Positions 31,755 through 41,092 of a stretch of DNA of 64,000 nucleotides are shown piece after piece. The position numbers and the translations under genes were made by a program. Each line of letters begins with the position of its first letter. Position 1 is the stretch's first letter. The notes below the pieces were generated by a model that was not told the DNA's origin, did no database searches, and was given only the letters and a program-made list of their open reading frames with translations. The DNA is from Azospirillum sp. OGB3 (lineage in GTDB: Bacteria; Pseudomonadota; Alphaproteobacteria; Azospirillales; Azospirillaceae): positions 416,249-480,248 of the forward strand of contig NZ_JACHYN010000004.1 in assembly GCF_014192915.1 (NCBI RefSeq). The letters run 5' to 3'.

Positions 31755-33320
31755 ATGGCCGCGATCATCCGCCGCGACGGCGTGCGTTCCTTCGTCCTCT
31801 TTACAGTCGGTGGCATGGAACTGGCCCTGCCGCTCGACGGCGTGCTGGAGATCCTGCGCCCGCCTGTGCTGGTGCCCATTCCGCTGGGCCCTCCCAGCCT
31901 GGAGGGGTTGGCCCGCCGGCGCGGCGCCGTCCTGCCGGTCATCGGGCTGCGCCGGGTCCTGGGGCTCGCCGGGGACGGGGAGGGCGAAACGGACGATGGC
32001 GGAGCAGACGACGGCGGGACGAAGGCGGCGCGGCTGCTGATCCTCCGTCACAACGGCCAGCCGGTCGGCTTGCTGGTGGACCGTGTCGCGGGCCTCGCCG
32101 CCGTGGGAGAGGATCGCATCGCCGACGCCGGGACGGCGCCCGACCCCTCCATCGACGCCGGTCTTCTGGCCGGCGCGATCCTGACCGGGGATGGTCGGGA
32201 GGGCGCCCTGATCCTCGACCCCGGTCCGCTGATCGAACGCCAATTCGCCGATCTTGGGCGGGGATCGGCGGGAATCGCCGATTTCAGCGGGGCGCCCCAG
32301 CCGAAGACCGCCGAGGCGATCCGCCAGGACGAGGAACAACTCGTCGTCCTCACCGTTGCGGAGCAGGAGTTCGCGCTGCCGGTGGCGGCGGTGCGGGAAG
32401 TCGTTCCGATTCCGGAAACGGTGACCCGCGTCCCCCGCGCCCGCGCCCATCTTTTGGGCATGATGACGCTGCGCGACGCGTTGCTTCCTCTGGTCGGTCT
32501 GCGTGAGCTGTTCGGGCTTGATGCCCGGAAGGGGATGGACCGTGGCAAGGTGGCCGTCCTGCGCACGGCGGAGGGCTTGGTCGGCGTGGCGGTGGAGGAT
32601 GTGCGGGAAATCCTCCGCGTTCCGCGCGAGCGGATCGACCCGGTGCCGCCGCTGATGGCGCGGGAGGCGGAGTTCGAGGACATGGACGGCATCGCGCGGC
32701 TGAACGGCGGCGCGCGGCTGATCCCGGTCCTGTCGGCGGAACGGCTGTTCCGCCATGGCGCGGGCGATGGCGCCGGGGCGGCCGCTGGATTCGGCGGTGG
32801 CGTCCAGGGGCGCGAGGGAGAGGGGACTGTGGCAACGGACGCGGATGTGGAGCGGGCGGAGGCCTTCGTGGTGTTCCGGCTGGCCAGTGCGGAATACGGC
32901 CTGCCGGTCGGGGCGGTGCAGGAGGTGCTGCGCCGGCCCGACGCTGTGACTCCGCTGCCCAACGCGCCGGACTTCGTCAGCGGGGTAACCACGTTGCGCG
33001 GCGCCGTCCTGCCGCTGGTCGCGCTGCGCCGCCTGCTGCGTCTGCCGGAAGGGCGGGAAAACGGGGGCGATCGGGGCCGCGTGGTGGTGATCGCCGCGGG
33101 TGCGGCCCGCGCCGGGCTCCTGGTGGACGGCATGGCCGGCATTGTCCGCATTCCGGACGGCGCCATCGGTCCGGCCCCGGTCGTGTCGCAGGCCCAGCAC
33201 CGGCTGATCCGTCGCATCGGTGCTCTGGAGAACGCCGGGGAGCGGCGGATGATCCTGCTGATGGATCCGGCGGAATTGCTGGATATGGACCAGCTCGCCG
33301 ACTTGCTGGCCACCGTCTGA
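31755..33320 (+). CDS. cheW: Triple-domain CheW scaffold
   Basis: A 521-residue protein made of three CheW-like domains, near residues 10-160, 190-340 and 368-520. Each begins with a strand such as SFVLFTVGGMELALPLDGVL, QLVVLTVAEQEFALPVAAV or AFVVFRLASAEYGLPVGAV and contains the LRGAVLPLVALR-type core (RRRGAVLPVIGLR, TLRDALLPLVGLR and TLRGAVLPLVALR). Ordinary CheW has one domain and links receptor to kinase. Three could bridge several receptor tips or kinases, which would suit a receptor with two tips. Acidic/Gly-rich linkers separate the domains. ATG 31755 follows GGGGAGA, 22 bp after the MCP stop and 19 bp before cheB. Confidence 0.92.
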   Translation: MAAIIRRDGVRSFVLFTVGGMELALPLDGVLEILRPPVLVPIPLGPPSLEGLARRRGAVLPVIGLRRVLGLAGDGEGETDDGGADDGGTKAARLLILRHNGQPVGLLVDRVAGLAAVGEDRIADAGTAPDPSIDAGLLAGAILTGDGREGALILDPGPLIERQFADLGRGSAGIADFSGAPQPKTAEAIRQDEEQLVVLTVAEQEFALPVAAVREVVPIPETVTRVPRARAHLLGMMTLRDALLPLVGLRELFGLDARKGMDRGKVAVLRTAEGLVGVAVEDVREILRVPRERIDPVPPLMAREAEFEDMDGIARLNGGARLIPVLSAERLFRHGAGDGAGAAAGFGGGVQGREGEGTVATDADVERAEAFVVFRLASAEYGLPVGAVQEVLRRPDAVTPLPNAPDFVSGVTTLRGAVLPLVALRRLLRLPEGRENGGDRGRVVVIAAGAARAGLLVDGMAGIVRIPDGAIGPAPVVSQAQHRLIRRIGALENAGERRMILLMDPAELLDMDQLADLLATV

Positions 33321-33339
33321 TCGGAAGGTTGGCCCTGTC

Positions 33340-34425
33340 ATGCTGAAGGTCCTGGTCGTCGATGACTCGGCGCTGATGCGACGGCGCATCAGCGACATTC
33401 TCTCGTCCGCCGGTTTCGAGGTGGAGACCGCCGCGGACGGGGCGGAGGCATTGGAGCGGCTGCCCGACTTCGATCCGGATGTGGTGACCCTGGACGTTAC
33501 GATGCCCGGCATGGACGGCCTCGCCTGCCTGAAGCGAATCATGGTCGAGCACCCGAAGCCGGTGGTGATGGTGTCCGCCCTGACCGCCGACGGGGCCGAG
33601 GTAACGCTGGAGGCCCTGCGGCTGGGAGCGGTGGAGGCGGTGCGCAAGCCGACCGGCGTCGGTGCCATCGCCGGCATCGCCGAGGAGCTGGTCGCCACCG
33701 TGCGCGCCGCCGCCGGATCGCGACCGCGGCGGGTGCTTGGGTTGCGGGAACGGCTGCGCTTGGCGCGCGAGCGCATCGCCGGGGCGGATTTCGTGGCCGA
33801 TGCCTCCTTGTCCGAACCGTGCGACGCCGCCGAGCAGGTCGATGATGCCGGCGAAGGGCTGGTGCTGATCGGCGTGTCCACCGGCGGGCCGCGCACGTTG
33901 GAGGACATCCTGCCGCTCCTGCCCGGGGATTTCCCCTGGCCGGTGGTGGTGGTCCAGCACATGCCCGCCAGCTTCACCGGGCCGCTTGCCCGCCGCCTCG
34001 ACACCATCTCCCCCCTGACGGTGGTGGAGGCCGCGACGGCCACCACGCTCGAACCGGGGATGGCGTGCATCGCGCGCGGTGGCGCCGATCTTCAGATTGT
34101 CCGGCGCGGCGGGCGGCTCACCGCCCAGCCCGTGCCGGCGGACGAACGGCGGAACTGGCACCCCAACGTGGACCGGCTGGTCGAGAGCGCTCTGCGTGTC
34201 GTGGCACCATCGCGGCTGATCGGTGTTCTCCTGACGGGCATGGGATCGGATGGCGCGGCCTCGATGGTGGAACTGCGCCGCCGGGGTGGGCGCACCATCG
34301 CGGAAGCGGAGGTCAGCGCCGTCGTGTTCGGCATGCCGCAGGAGCTGATCCGCCGCGGCGGCGCCGACATGGTGCTGCCGTCGGACCGGGTGGCCCAGCA
34401 GGTGACGCGGTGGGTGAGAGGATGA
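33340..34425 (+). CDS. cheB: Chemoreceptor methylesterase CheB
   Basis: A 361-residue two-domain adaptation enzyme that hydrolyses glutamyl methyl esters on receptors. The receiver domain has the acidic pair VVDDSALMRRR, phospho-aspartate in LDVTMPGMDG and KPTG. After a linker of about 50 residues the methylesterase domain carries the triad: Ser in IGVSTGGP near residue 178, His in VVQHMPASF near 206 and Asp in TGMGSDGA near 301. All catalytic residues are present. It sits between the triple cheW and the HEAT gene, two genes before cheR. Confidence 0.95.
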   Translation: MLKVLVVDDSALMRRRISDILSSAGFEVETAADGAEALERLPDFDPDVVTLDVTMPGMDGLACLKRIMVEHPKPVVMVSALTADGAEVTLEALRLGAVEAVRKPTGVGAIAGIAEELVATVRAAAGSRPRRVLGLRERLRLARERIAGADFVADASLSEPCDAAEQVDDAGEGLVLIGVSTGGPRTLEDILPLLPGDFPWPVVVVQHMPASFTGPLARRLDTISPLTVVEAATATTLEPGMACIARGGADLQIVRRGGRLTAQPVPADERRNWHPNVDRLVESALRVVAPSRLIGVLLTGMGSDGAASMVELRRRGGRTIAEAEVSAVVFGMPQELIRRGGADMVLPSDRVAQQVTRWVRG

Positions 34426-34450
34426 ACGCGACAGGCGTGGAGGCTGCGGC

Positions 34451-35068
34451 ATGGCCCTGGTGAAGGCACGGAAGATCGGCGGAGCGACGCCTGCGGCCGC
34501 AGCCGAGGGCGGCGATCCACTGGTCTGGCTGGAAGACGCCGATCCGGCCCGGCGGCGTCAGGCCGCCCACGCGCTTGGCGAGCGCCCCGACGCGGTTCCC
34601 GCCCTGTGCGCGCGACTGACGCGCGAGGAGGACGCGAGCGTTTGCGAAACCCTCCTCACCGCGCTGGTCCGCATTGGCACCGCGGCGGCCGCGGCGGCGT
34701 TGGTGCCCCATCTGGCGAGCGAGGATGTCGGGCTTCGCAACGGTGTTATCGAAAGCCTTCAGCAGATGCCCGCCGCCGTGGTGATGCCAAAGGTCGCTCC
34801 GATCCTGACCGCCGCGGATTCGGACCTGCGCATCTTCGCGGCCCAGCTTGTCGGGAAGCTGCCCCATCCGGACCGGCTGGACCTGCTGGCCGGGGTGATC
34901 GACCGTGATCCGCATGTGAACGTCTGCCTCTCCGCGGTCGAGGCGCTGATGGAGAGCGGCGATCCCGCTGCCCTGCCGGTTATCGAGCGGCTGTCCGGAC
35001 GCTTTCCGGACAATCCCTTCGTCACCTTTTCCGTCGACGCGGCGCGCCGCCTGTTTTCCGGAGCCTGA
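34451..35068 (+). CDS. HEAT-repeat protein of the chemosensory operon
   Basis: A 205-residue alpha-solenoid protein with about five HEAT-like helical pairs, such as RRQAAHALGERPDAVPALC, TLLTALVRIGTAAAAAALV and DLRIFAAQLVGKLPHPDRL. Such repeats bind other proteins, so an adaptor or localisation role is likely. It begins MALVKARKI, close to the MCP's MALVKKKRI. The gene is placed between cheB and cheR and its TGA directly abuts the cheR ATG, implying tight coupling. HEAT proteins are not part of the standard chemotaxis set. ATG 34451 lacks a strong ribosome binding site. Confidence 0.82.
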   Translation: MALVKARKIGGATPAAAAEGGDPLVWLEDADPARRRQAAHALGERPDAVPALCARLTREEDASVCETLLTALVRIGTAAAAAALVPHLASEDVGLRNGVIESLQQMPAAVVMPKVAPILTAADSDLRIFAAQLVGKLPHPDRLDLLAGVIDRDPHVNVCLSAVEALMESGDPAALPVIERLSGRFPDNPFVTFSVDAARRLFSGA

Positions 35069-35929
35069 ATGAGCCTGCCTTCGGACAAGGGGGACACCGC
35101 CGGCCTGAGCACCGCGGATTACGACGCCTTCTGCCGGTTCCTGCGGGAACGCACCGGCCTGTCCTTCACCGAGGCCAAGCGCTACTTCGTCGACCGCCGC
35201 GTGTCGGAGCGGATGGCGGCGGTCGGCGTCGAGCATGTCCGCCAATACCTGAACCTGCTGCGCTTCCAGGCCTCGGGGGAGGAGTTGCAGCTTCTCGTCA
35301 ATCGCATGACGGTGAACGAGACCTACTTCTTCCGGGAGATGTATCAGCTCGACTGCCTCGTCAACGCCGCGCTGGACGAGGTGGTGCGCGGGCGCGCGCC
35401 GGGCAGCCGGGTGCGGATCTGGTCCGCCGGCTGCGCCACCGGGGAGGAGCCCTATTCCATCGCCATCACGCTGCTGGAGCGGTGGAACCGGGTGGACGAT
35501 TTCGAGATCGAACTCTACGCTTCCGACATCGACAGCCAAGTGCTGGCCCGCGCGCAGGACGGCATTTACGAGGAGCGATCGCTTCAGGCGATGCCGCGGG
35601 ATCTCTTGGCCAAGTACTTCACCCGGCTGGACGACCAGAGCTGGCAGATCATGCAGGAACTGCGGGATTCCATCGATTTCTCGCTGGTGAACATCGCCGA
35701 CCCGCGGCAGATGGAGAATTTCCGTGGCATGGATGTCATCTTCTGCCGCAATCTGCTGATCTATTTCGACGATCTGGGGCGGCGCCAGGCGGCGTCGATG
35801 TTCTACGACGCGCTGTCGCCCAACGGGTTCATCTGCCTCGGCCATTCGGAAAGCATGAGCCGGATGTCCTCGCTCTTCGTGCCGCGCCGGTTTCCCGACG
35901 CCATCCTCTATCAGAAGCCCCAGAGTTAA
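35069..35929 (+). CDS. cheR: Chemoreceptor glutamate methyltransferase CheR
   Basis: A 286-residue SAM-dependent enzyme that methylates glutamates of chemoreceptors. The N-terminal helical domain has TGLSFTEAKRYFVDRRVSER and MTVNETYFFRE; the SAM site reads IWSAGCATGEEPYSIAI near residue 115. Further motifs are DVIFCRNLLIYFD near 228 and GFICLGHSESM near 252. The length is typical and no C-terminal TPR is fused. ATG 35069 directly follows the HEAT stop. With CheB it shows that this system adapts by methylation, although the MCP lacks the usual docking pentapeptide. Confidence 0.95.
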   Translation: MSLPSDKGDTAGLSTADYDAFCRFLRERTGLSFTEAKRYFVDRRVSERMAAVGVEHVRQYLNLLRFQASGEELQLLVNRMTVNETYFFREMYQLDCLVNAALDEVVRGRAPGSRVRIWSAGCATGEEPYSIAITLLERWNRVDDFEIELYASDIDSQVLARAQDGIYEERSLQAMPRDLLAKYFTRLDDQSWQIMQELRDSIDFSLVNIADPRQMENFRGMDVIFCRNLLIYFDDLGRRQAASMFYDALSPNGFICLGHSESMSRMSSLFVPRRFPDAILYQKPQS

Positions 35930-35941
35930 GGAGGCCGCCCG

Positions 35942-36340
35942 GTGACCGATCGAGCAAATCCGAAACCCCGCGTCCTCGTGGTGGACGACGCCGTGACCGT
36001 ACGGGCCTACACCCGGCAGGTTCTGGAGGCCGATGGCTTTCGGGTCGACGAGGCGGTGAACGGGATCGACGGGCTGGAGCATGCCCTGGCGTCCACACCG
36101 GACCTGTTGATCGTCGACATCAACATGCAGAAGATGGACGGTTACACCATGCTGCGCCGCCTGCGGCAGGAGCAGACCCTGCGCGACGTGCCGGCGATCA
36201 TGATCAGCACCGAATCCAAGGCCAGCGACCGCGAGAAGGCGCTGCTCGCCGGCGCCAACTGGTACTTCGTGAAGCCGGTGCGCCCCGCCGACCTCACCGC
36301 CGCAGCCCGCCTGCTGACCGGGTGCGAGGGGCGGTCATGA
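35942..36340 (+). CDS. cheY: CheY response regulator
   Basis: A 132-residue receiver domain. The acidic pair is in LVVDDAVTVRAY, the phospho-aspartate in LLIVDINMQKMDG near residue 60, a serine at the switch position in IMISTESKASD, and the lysine in YFVKPVRP near 111. It is the likely direct phosphoryl acceptor from the adjacent CheA. The start is GTG 35942 behind AGGAGG. Its TGA overlaps the cheA ATG (ATGA), so the two are translationally coupled. There is no output domain, so it acts by protein interaction with an unknown target. Confidence 0.93.
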   Translation: MTDRANPKPRVLVVDDAVTVRAYTRQVLEADGFRVDEAVNGIDGLEHALASTPDLLIVDINMQKMDGYTMLRRLRQEQTLRDVPAIMISTESKASDREKALLAGANWYFVKPVRPADLTAAARLLTGCEGRS

Positions 36341-38535
36341 GCGCGCTGTTTGAGCAGTTCGTCCTGGAATCGCGGGAGCTGCTGGAGGCGGCGGGCGCCG
36401 CCCTGCTGCGGCTGGAGCGCGATCCGGGCGACACGATCGCGGTCAATGACCTGTTTCGCGCGCTGCACACGCTGAAGGGCGCCACCGCCCTGTTCGACAT
36501 GGCGCCCTTCACCCGCATGGTCCATGCCGGAGAGGACGCGCTGATGGCCGTGCGCGACGGGCGCGTCGCCATGACCGGCGAACTGGCCGACCGTCTGCTG
36601 GAATTGCTCGACACCGGCGCGGCATGGGTCGATGGGCTGGAACTCAGCCAATCCCTTCCTGACGATGCCGACGCGCGCGCGCGCGCGCAGGAGGCTGGGT
36701 TGCGCGCTGCCCTCGGCGGACCGGTGGAGAGCGCGGACGGTGGCACGCCCACCGGCTTTGCCTGGGTGGGCGAACTGCCGGAGGCCGAGCGGGCCAAGGC
36801 CGCCGGGCGCACGGTCACCGCCATCGCCTATGACCCCGCGGAGGACTGCTTTTTCGCCGGGGACGATCCGCTCGACCTGTGCCGCCGCATCCCCGATCTG
36901 CTGCTGCTGCGCATCGAGTCCGCCCGGGCGTGGCCGCCGCTGACCAATCTCGACCCCTACCGCTGCACTCTGCGCTTCCGCGCGCTGAGCGGCGCGCCGA
37001 AGGACGAACTGACCCGCCTGTTCCGCGGGGTTCCCGATCAGGTGCTTCTCGCCTCGGTCGCGATTCCCGCCCTGGCGGCAGAGCCGGCGCCTCTCGCCGC
37101 GCCGGACAGCCTCGCGACGGCCATGCTGCGGGAGCAGGCGCGCATCCTAGGACTTCCCGGCAGCCACGACGAGACAGCGGCCCGCCGCGCGGCGGTGCTG
37201 CGGGCGGTGCGCAACATCCTCGCCGCCGAGGGACGGAATGCGGAAGGGGCGGCGCTGGAGCTTGCGGCCGAAGGCCCGACGGACGCGCTCATCCGTTGCA
37301 TAGAGACCCTGGCGGACGGCCCGGCCGTGGTGGCGCCGTCGGCACCCGCCGTTCCGGCAAGCCAGGCGAGGCGGGCACTGCGGGTGGACGCGGAGCGCAT
37401 GGATCGGCTGATGGCGCTGGTCGCCGAGCTGGTCGTCGCCAAGGGAAGCCTGCCCTACCTCGCCCGCCAGGCGCAGGAGGGGCACAGCGCCGACGCGCTG
37501 GCCCAGGGCATCAAGGAGGCCCATGGCCGCATCGACTCCATCGTCGGCGAGTTGCAGGACGCTGTGCTGCGGCTGCGTTTGCTGCCGCTGTCGCGCGTCT
37601 TCGATCCGTTGACCCGGCTGGTCCGCGACACTGCGCGGCGGCTCGGCAAGCCGGTCGAACTGCACCTTTCCGGCGGCGAGACGGAAGCGGACAAGGACAT
37701 TCTCGACATCCTGGGCGAGCCGCTGCTGCACCTCGTCCGCAACGGGCTGGACCATGGCATCGAGCCGCCCGAGCGCCGCCGCGCGGCTGGAAAGCCAGAG
37801 GTGGCAGCGCTCCGCGTCCAAGCCTTCCAGGACAGCGGCGGCGTGGTCGTGGAGGTCTCCGACGACGGGGCGGGCATCGACGCGGCGGCGGTGCGCCGCA
37901 AGGCGGTGGCGACGGGCGCTCTGACCGCGGAGCAGGCAGCGGCTCTGACCGAGGCCGAGGCGCTGCGCCTGATCTTCCTGCCGGGACTCAGCACCTCGGA
38001 CAGCGTGTCGGACCTGTCGGGCCGCGGGGTGGGGATGGACGCCGTGCGTGGCGCGGTGGAGCGGGCGGGGGGACGTGTGGAGGTCTCCTCGACCCCCGGC
38101 GTTGGGACGCGCTTCCGCCTCGTCCTGCCGCTGACCATGATGGTCACGCGGATGGTGACGGTTGAGACGGCGGGCGCGCTCTACGGCTTTCCGGTCACGC
38201 TGGTCACCGGCATGCAGCGGATTCCCCACGGCGCGATCCGCCGGATGAAGCACGCGGAGAGCGTCGTCGTGCAGGACGCGGTGGTGCCGCTGCTGCGTCT
38301 GCGCCGCCTCCTCAACCTGCCGGAGGATGAGCGGGAGCGCAGCGGGGAGGCGGTGCTTCTGGTGGATCTCGGCGGGCAGCCGGTGGCGCTGGTGGTGGAC
38401 GCCTTGCAGGAGCGCGCCGATGTGGTTCTGAAGCCGATGACCGGGCTGCTCGCCCGGCTGCGCGGCTATGCCGGCACGGCGGTGCTCGGCGACGGGCGGC
38501 TCCTGCTCGCCCTCAACCTGCGGGAGCTTCTGTGA
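36337..38535 (+). CDS. cheA: Chemotaxis histidine kinase CheA
   Basis: A 732-residue CheA. The HPt domain has the phosphorylated histidine in LFRALHTLKGATALF near residue 44. Residues 145-255 form the P2-like domain common in alphaproteobacterial CheA (AGDDPLDLCRRIPDLLLLRI). Dimerisation and catalytic domains follow: RVDAERMDRLMALVAELV near 348, N-box HLVRNGLDHGIEPPERR near 465, DDGAGID near 508 and GRGVGMD near 562. The C-terminal 125 residues are the CheW-like regulatory domain. No receiver is fused. ATG 36337 overlaps the cheY stop; the frame's long upstream extension is antisense noise across cheR and cheY. A pure (GC)n run lies near 36674. Confidence 0.95.
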   Translation: MSALFEQFVLESRELLEAAGAALLRLERDPGDTIAVNDLFRALHTLKGATALFDMAPFTRMVHAGEDALMAVRDGRVAMTGELADRLLELLDTGAAWVDGLELSQSLPDDADARARAQEAGLRAALGGPVESADGGTPTGFAWVGELPEAERAKAAGRTVTAIAYDPAEDCFFAGDDPLDLCRRIPDLLLLRIESARAWPPLTNLDPYRCTLRFRALSGAPKDELTRLFRGVPDQVLLASVAIPALAAEPAPLAAPDSLATAMLREQARILGLPGSHDETAARRAAVLRAVRNILAAEGRNAEGAALELAAEGPTDALIRCIETLADGPAVVAPSAPAVPASQARRALRVDAERMDRLMALVAELVVAKGSLPYLARQAQEGHSADALAQGIKEAHGRIDSIVGELQDAVLRLRLLPLSRVFDPLTRLVRDTARRLGKPVELHLSGGETEADKDILDILGEPLLHLVRNGLDHGIEPPERRRAAGKPEVAALRVQAFQDSGGVVVEVSDDGAGIDAAAVRRKAVATGALTAEQAAALTEAEALRLIFLPGLSTSDSVSDLSGRGVGMDAVRGAVERAGGRVEVSSTPGVGTRFRLVLPLTMMVTRMVTVETAGALYGFPVTLVTGMQRIPHGAIRRMKHAESVVVQDAVVPLLRLRRLLNLPEDERERSGEAVLLVDLGGQPVALVVDALQERADVVLKPMTGLLARLRGYAGTAVLGDGRLLLALNLRELL

Positions 38536-38774
38536 TGCCCATCCGTTTCGAGGAGAAAACCGCCCGCTTCGAGGGGGCCTGCACCATCGATGAAGCCATT
38601 CCGCTGACCGAATGGCTGTGCTCCGTCGCGGAACCCCGCCTGGACCTCGGCGGTTGCACTGCCCTGCACACCGCGCTGTTGCAGGTTCTGCTGGCGGCCG
38701 GCCGGCCGGTCGCGGTTCCGCCGGAGGACACCTTCCTGAAGGGCTGGGTGATGCCGGTGCTGGGCAAGCGATAG
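38535..38774 (+). CDS. STAS-like small protein ending the chemosensory operon
   Basis: A 79-residue protein with the alternating strand-helix look of a STAS (anti-anti-sigma) domain. The core LDLGGCTALHTALLQVLLAA corresponds to the region where SpoIIAA-type proteins carry their phosphorylatable serine. Here that position is in HTALLQ, so phosphorylation is uncertain. The ATG overlaps the cheA stop (TGATG), so it is coupled to the kinase. Similar short proteins occur at the end of some alphaproteobacterial che clusters, and the role is unknown. It converges on the response regulator gene 33 bp away. Confidence 0.75.
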   Translation: MPIRFEEKTARFEGACTIDEAIPLTEWLCSVAEPRLDLGGCTALHTALLQVLLAAGRPVAVPPEDTFLKGWVMPVLGKR

Positions 38775-38807
38775 CGCCGCGGATCGCGTGCCGGTGTCGT
38801 CTGGCGC

Positions 38808-39206
38808 TTAGGAGAACAACTCCATCGTGTCGGGAACCTTGGTGGGCGTCCGTCCAGCCAGGATGGCGCAAACCGCCTCGACCGCGGAAATCAGGGAGGT
38901 CTGCGAGAAGGGCTTGGGCAGGCAGCCCACCCCATATTCGCGCGTCGGCTCGACCTCCTCGCGGTAGGAGGTGACGAACAGGCAGGGGATGCCCAGCGCG
39001 GTCATCCGGCGGGCCGCGTCGATGCCGCTGGAGCCCTGGGCGAGATGGATATCCACCAGAGCCAGATCCGGCTTGACCTCCTGTGCCAGGACCAGCGCCT
39101 TCTCGCTGGTCGAGGCCGGCCCGTGCACCTCGTGCCCGGCGGTTTCCAGGTAGAAGCTCTGCTCCATGGCGATGAGGACCTCGTCCTCGACAAGAAGGAT
39201 TTTCAT
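38808..39206 (-). CDS. Response regulator (receiver only) paired with the PAS kinase
   Basis: A 132-residue receiver domain with acidic residues in ILLVEDEVLIAMEQ, phospho-aspartate in LALVDIHLAQGSSGID near residue 54 and lysine in CLPKPFS near 105. Its ATG at 39206 overlaps the stop of the histidine kinase (ATGA), making it the likely cognate partner. HWE/HisKA_2 kinases often pair with such stand-alone receivers. The longer open frame upstream is a shadow of the kinase gene. It is the last gene of the minus-strand unit CheC-kinase-regulator and converges on the STAS gene. Confidence 0.9.
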   Translation of the reverse strand: MKILLVEDEVLIAMEQSFYLETAGHEVHGPASTSEKALVLAQEVKPDLALVDIHLAQGSSGIDAARRMTALGIPCLFVTSYREEVEPTREYGVGCLPKPFSQTSLISAVEAVCAILAGRTPTKVPDTMELFS

Positions 39207-41092
39207 CCGTTCCACTCCGCCGCGCTGTCTTCCAGGATGGGGCCGCGCGTTTCCGGCATGGTCAGCGCGATGCGGAAGGAGGTTCCCCGTTCCACCGGCA
39301 TCAAGGTGACCGTCGCCCCGACCTGGCCGGTGAGGCTGGTGATCAGCCGCATGCCGAGGCTGCGTGACCGGCGCATGTCGAACCCGGCGGGGAGGCCAGG
39401 CCCCTGGTCGGTCACGGTCAGCGCCAGCTGGTCGTCGGCCCGGTCGAGCGATACCAGGACGTTGGCGGCGGAGGGACCGCGATGCTTGATGGCATTGGTG
39501 ATCAGTTCGTTGGCGATCAGCCCGAGCGGTGCCGCCTGATCGATGGGCAGGTCGACGCGCTCCGCGCGCACCTCGATGGAGCCCAGCGTCTCGCCGCCCG
39601 ATGCGCGGGACAGGTCGGCGCACAGCTCGTTCAGGTAGCTGCCGAACTCGATGGTCTGGAACTGTTCGGTTTGGTAGAGCCGGCTGTGGACCCGCGCGAT
39701 GGCGTCGATGCGGCTGCGGGCGTCCTGGAAATGAACCCGCTCCGCCGCAGCCGGCAGGCTCATGGTCTGGAGGGTCAGCAGGCTGGAGACGAGCTGAAGG
39801 CTGTTCTTCACCCGGTGGTTCACCTCACGCAGCAGCGTGGACTTCTGCCCAACCAGCTTGCGCAGAGCCGCTTCCATCGACTTGATCTCGGTGACATCGA
39901 TGTGCATCAGCACCGCGCCACCGAAGGGGCCGGCGGCCATCGGCGCGGCGAGGCAGCGGTACCAGCGCGGCCCGGAGGCGGACAAACCCGGGTACTCGAT
40001 GGACACCGGCGACCCGCCGCGCAGCAGGCCGCGCAGACCCTCGATCAGCGCGTCGGCGTGCTCCGCCCCGCTGCGGATGGCGGCGCAGGCTTCCAGATAA
40101 TCGTCGCCAATGGCCGACCCGTCGCCGAGAAAGCCGGCCTGCGGCCCACTTTCCGCCCAGGCCTTGTTGACCGAGATGATGTGCCCGCCATGGTCCAGAA
40201 CGGCGATGTGCGCGGGCAGGGCGTCCAGCGTGGCCTTGGTCTGCTCGGCGAGCTGGCGCATGGCGAGCGCGCTCGCCTTCAGCTCCTCGCGGGTGCGGCG
40301 GCGCTCGGTGATGTCGCGCAGCACGCCGGTGATGAAGCTCCGCCCCTCCGATTCCCAACGGGCCAGCGAGACCTCCAGGTCGATGCGGGTGCCGTCGCGT
40401 TTGCGCCCGATCAATTCCACCGGGGCGGGGCGTCCGGCCGGATCGCGCTCCAGCAGGCCGGACCAGTCGGGGGAGCCTTCGGCGAGAAACAGGCTGACAT
40501 GCTGGCCGATCAGCTCGTTGGGCTGAAAGCCGAACTGACGGGCGGCGGCCCCGTTGGCCCATTGCACGACGCCGCGCGTGTCGGTGGTGACGATGGCGTC
40601 GGGGGCGGTGTCCACGATGGCGCGGTAGCGCGCGTCGCGCTGTTCGCGCAGAACCCGCTCCCGGTTGACCACGGCGGTGACGTCGCTCACCTGGATCAGA
40701 CAGTAGGACGCGTTGGCGACGGTGAAGGGACGGATCAGCACGTTGTGGACCATCCGCCGCCCGTCGGCGCAGCGCAGCGGGAACAGCACCGGGTTCAGTG
40801 TGTGGGACAGGACGCTGGGCGCCCCGGTTTCCAGCACGTCGCGCACCGCGTTGTGCAGCCGCGTGTCGCGCAGGGACGGCAGGGCTTCCACCAGCTCCCG
40901 CCCGTGGATGTCGGGTTCGGGAGTGCCCGACGCCCTTTCCATCCAGCGGTTCCAGAACTGCACGCGGCCATGGCGATCCAGCACGACGATGCCGGCGTCC
41001 ATCGCGTCGAGAAGGCCGTTCAGCCAGGGCATACGCTTAAACTCGGTCGGTTCCATCGGGCGTTCCGGAGGCGATGCGGTCGATGAATCCAT
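39203..41092 (-). CDS. PAS-domain histidine kinase (HisKA_2/HWE type)
   Basis: A 629-residue soluble sensor kinase. Three PAS-like sensor modules lie near residues 25-145, 155-265 and 285-410, for example RYRAIVDTAPDAIVTTDTRG and the PAC end GVLRDITERRR. The H-box is LREVNHRVKNSLQLVSSLL near 425, the N-box LGLIANELITNAIKH near 530 and the G-box VTDQGPGLP near 560. No membrane segment is present, so it senses a cytoplasmic signal such as redox, oxygen or a ligand. ATG 41092 has AAGGGA seven bases upstream and lies inside the CheC gene (55-bp overlap); ATG 41056 is the alternative. It sits between the second CheC gene and the response regulator. Confidence 0.9.
   Translation of the reverse strand: MDSSTASPPERPMEPTEFKRMPWLNGLLDAMDAGIVVLDRHGRVQFWNRWMERASGTPEPDIHGRELVEALPSLRDTRLHNAVRDVLETGAPSVLSHTLNPVLFPLRCADGRRMVHNVLIRPFTVANASYCLIQVSDVTAVVNRERVLREQRDARYRAIVDTAPDAIVTTDTRGVVQWANGAAARQFGFQPNELIGQHVSLFLAEGSPDWSGLLERDPAGRPAPVELIGRKRDGTRIDLEVSLARWESEGRSFITGVLRDITERRRTREELKASALAMRQLAEQTKATLDALPAHIAVLDHGGHIISVNKAWAESGPQAGFLGDGSAIGDDYLEACAAIRSGAEHADALIEGLRGLLRGGSPVSIEYPGLSASGPRWYRCLAAPMAAGPFGGAVLMHIDVTEIKSMEAALRKLVGQKSTLLREVNHRVKNSLQLVSSLLTLQTMSLPAAAERVHFQDARSRIDAIARVHSRLYQTEQFQTIEFGSYLNELCADLSRASGGETLGSIEVRAERVDLPIDQAAPLGLIANELITNAIKHRGPSAANVLVSLDRADDQLALTVTDQGPGLPAGFDMRRSRSLGMRLITSLTGQVGATVTLMPVERGTSFRIALTMPETRGPILEDSAAEWNG

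Noticed and set aside
31359..34070. Long antisense open frame over the MCP, CheW and CheB genes
   Set aside because: It has no conserved motif and the sense strand is unambiguous.
36671..36691. (GC)n run inside cheA
   Set aside because: It is in frame and encodes alternating Ala and Arg in the linker after the HPt domain. It is simple-sequence coding DNA and could slip, but nothing indicates phase variation.
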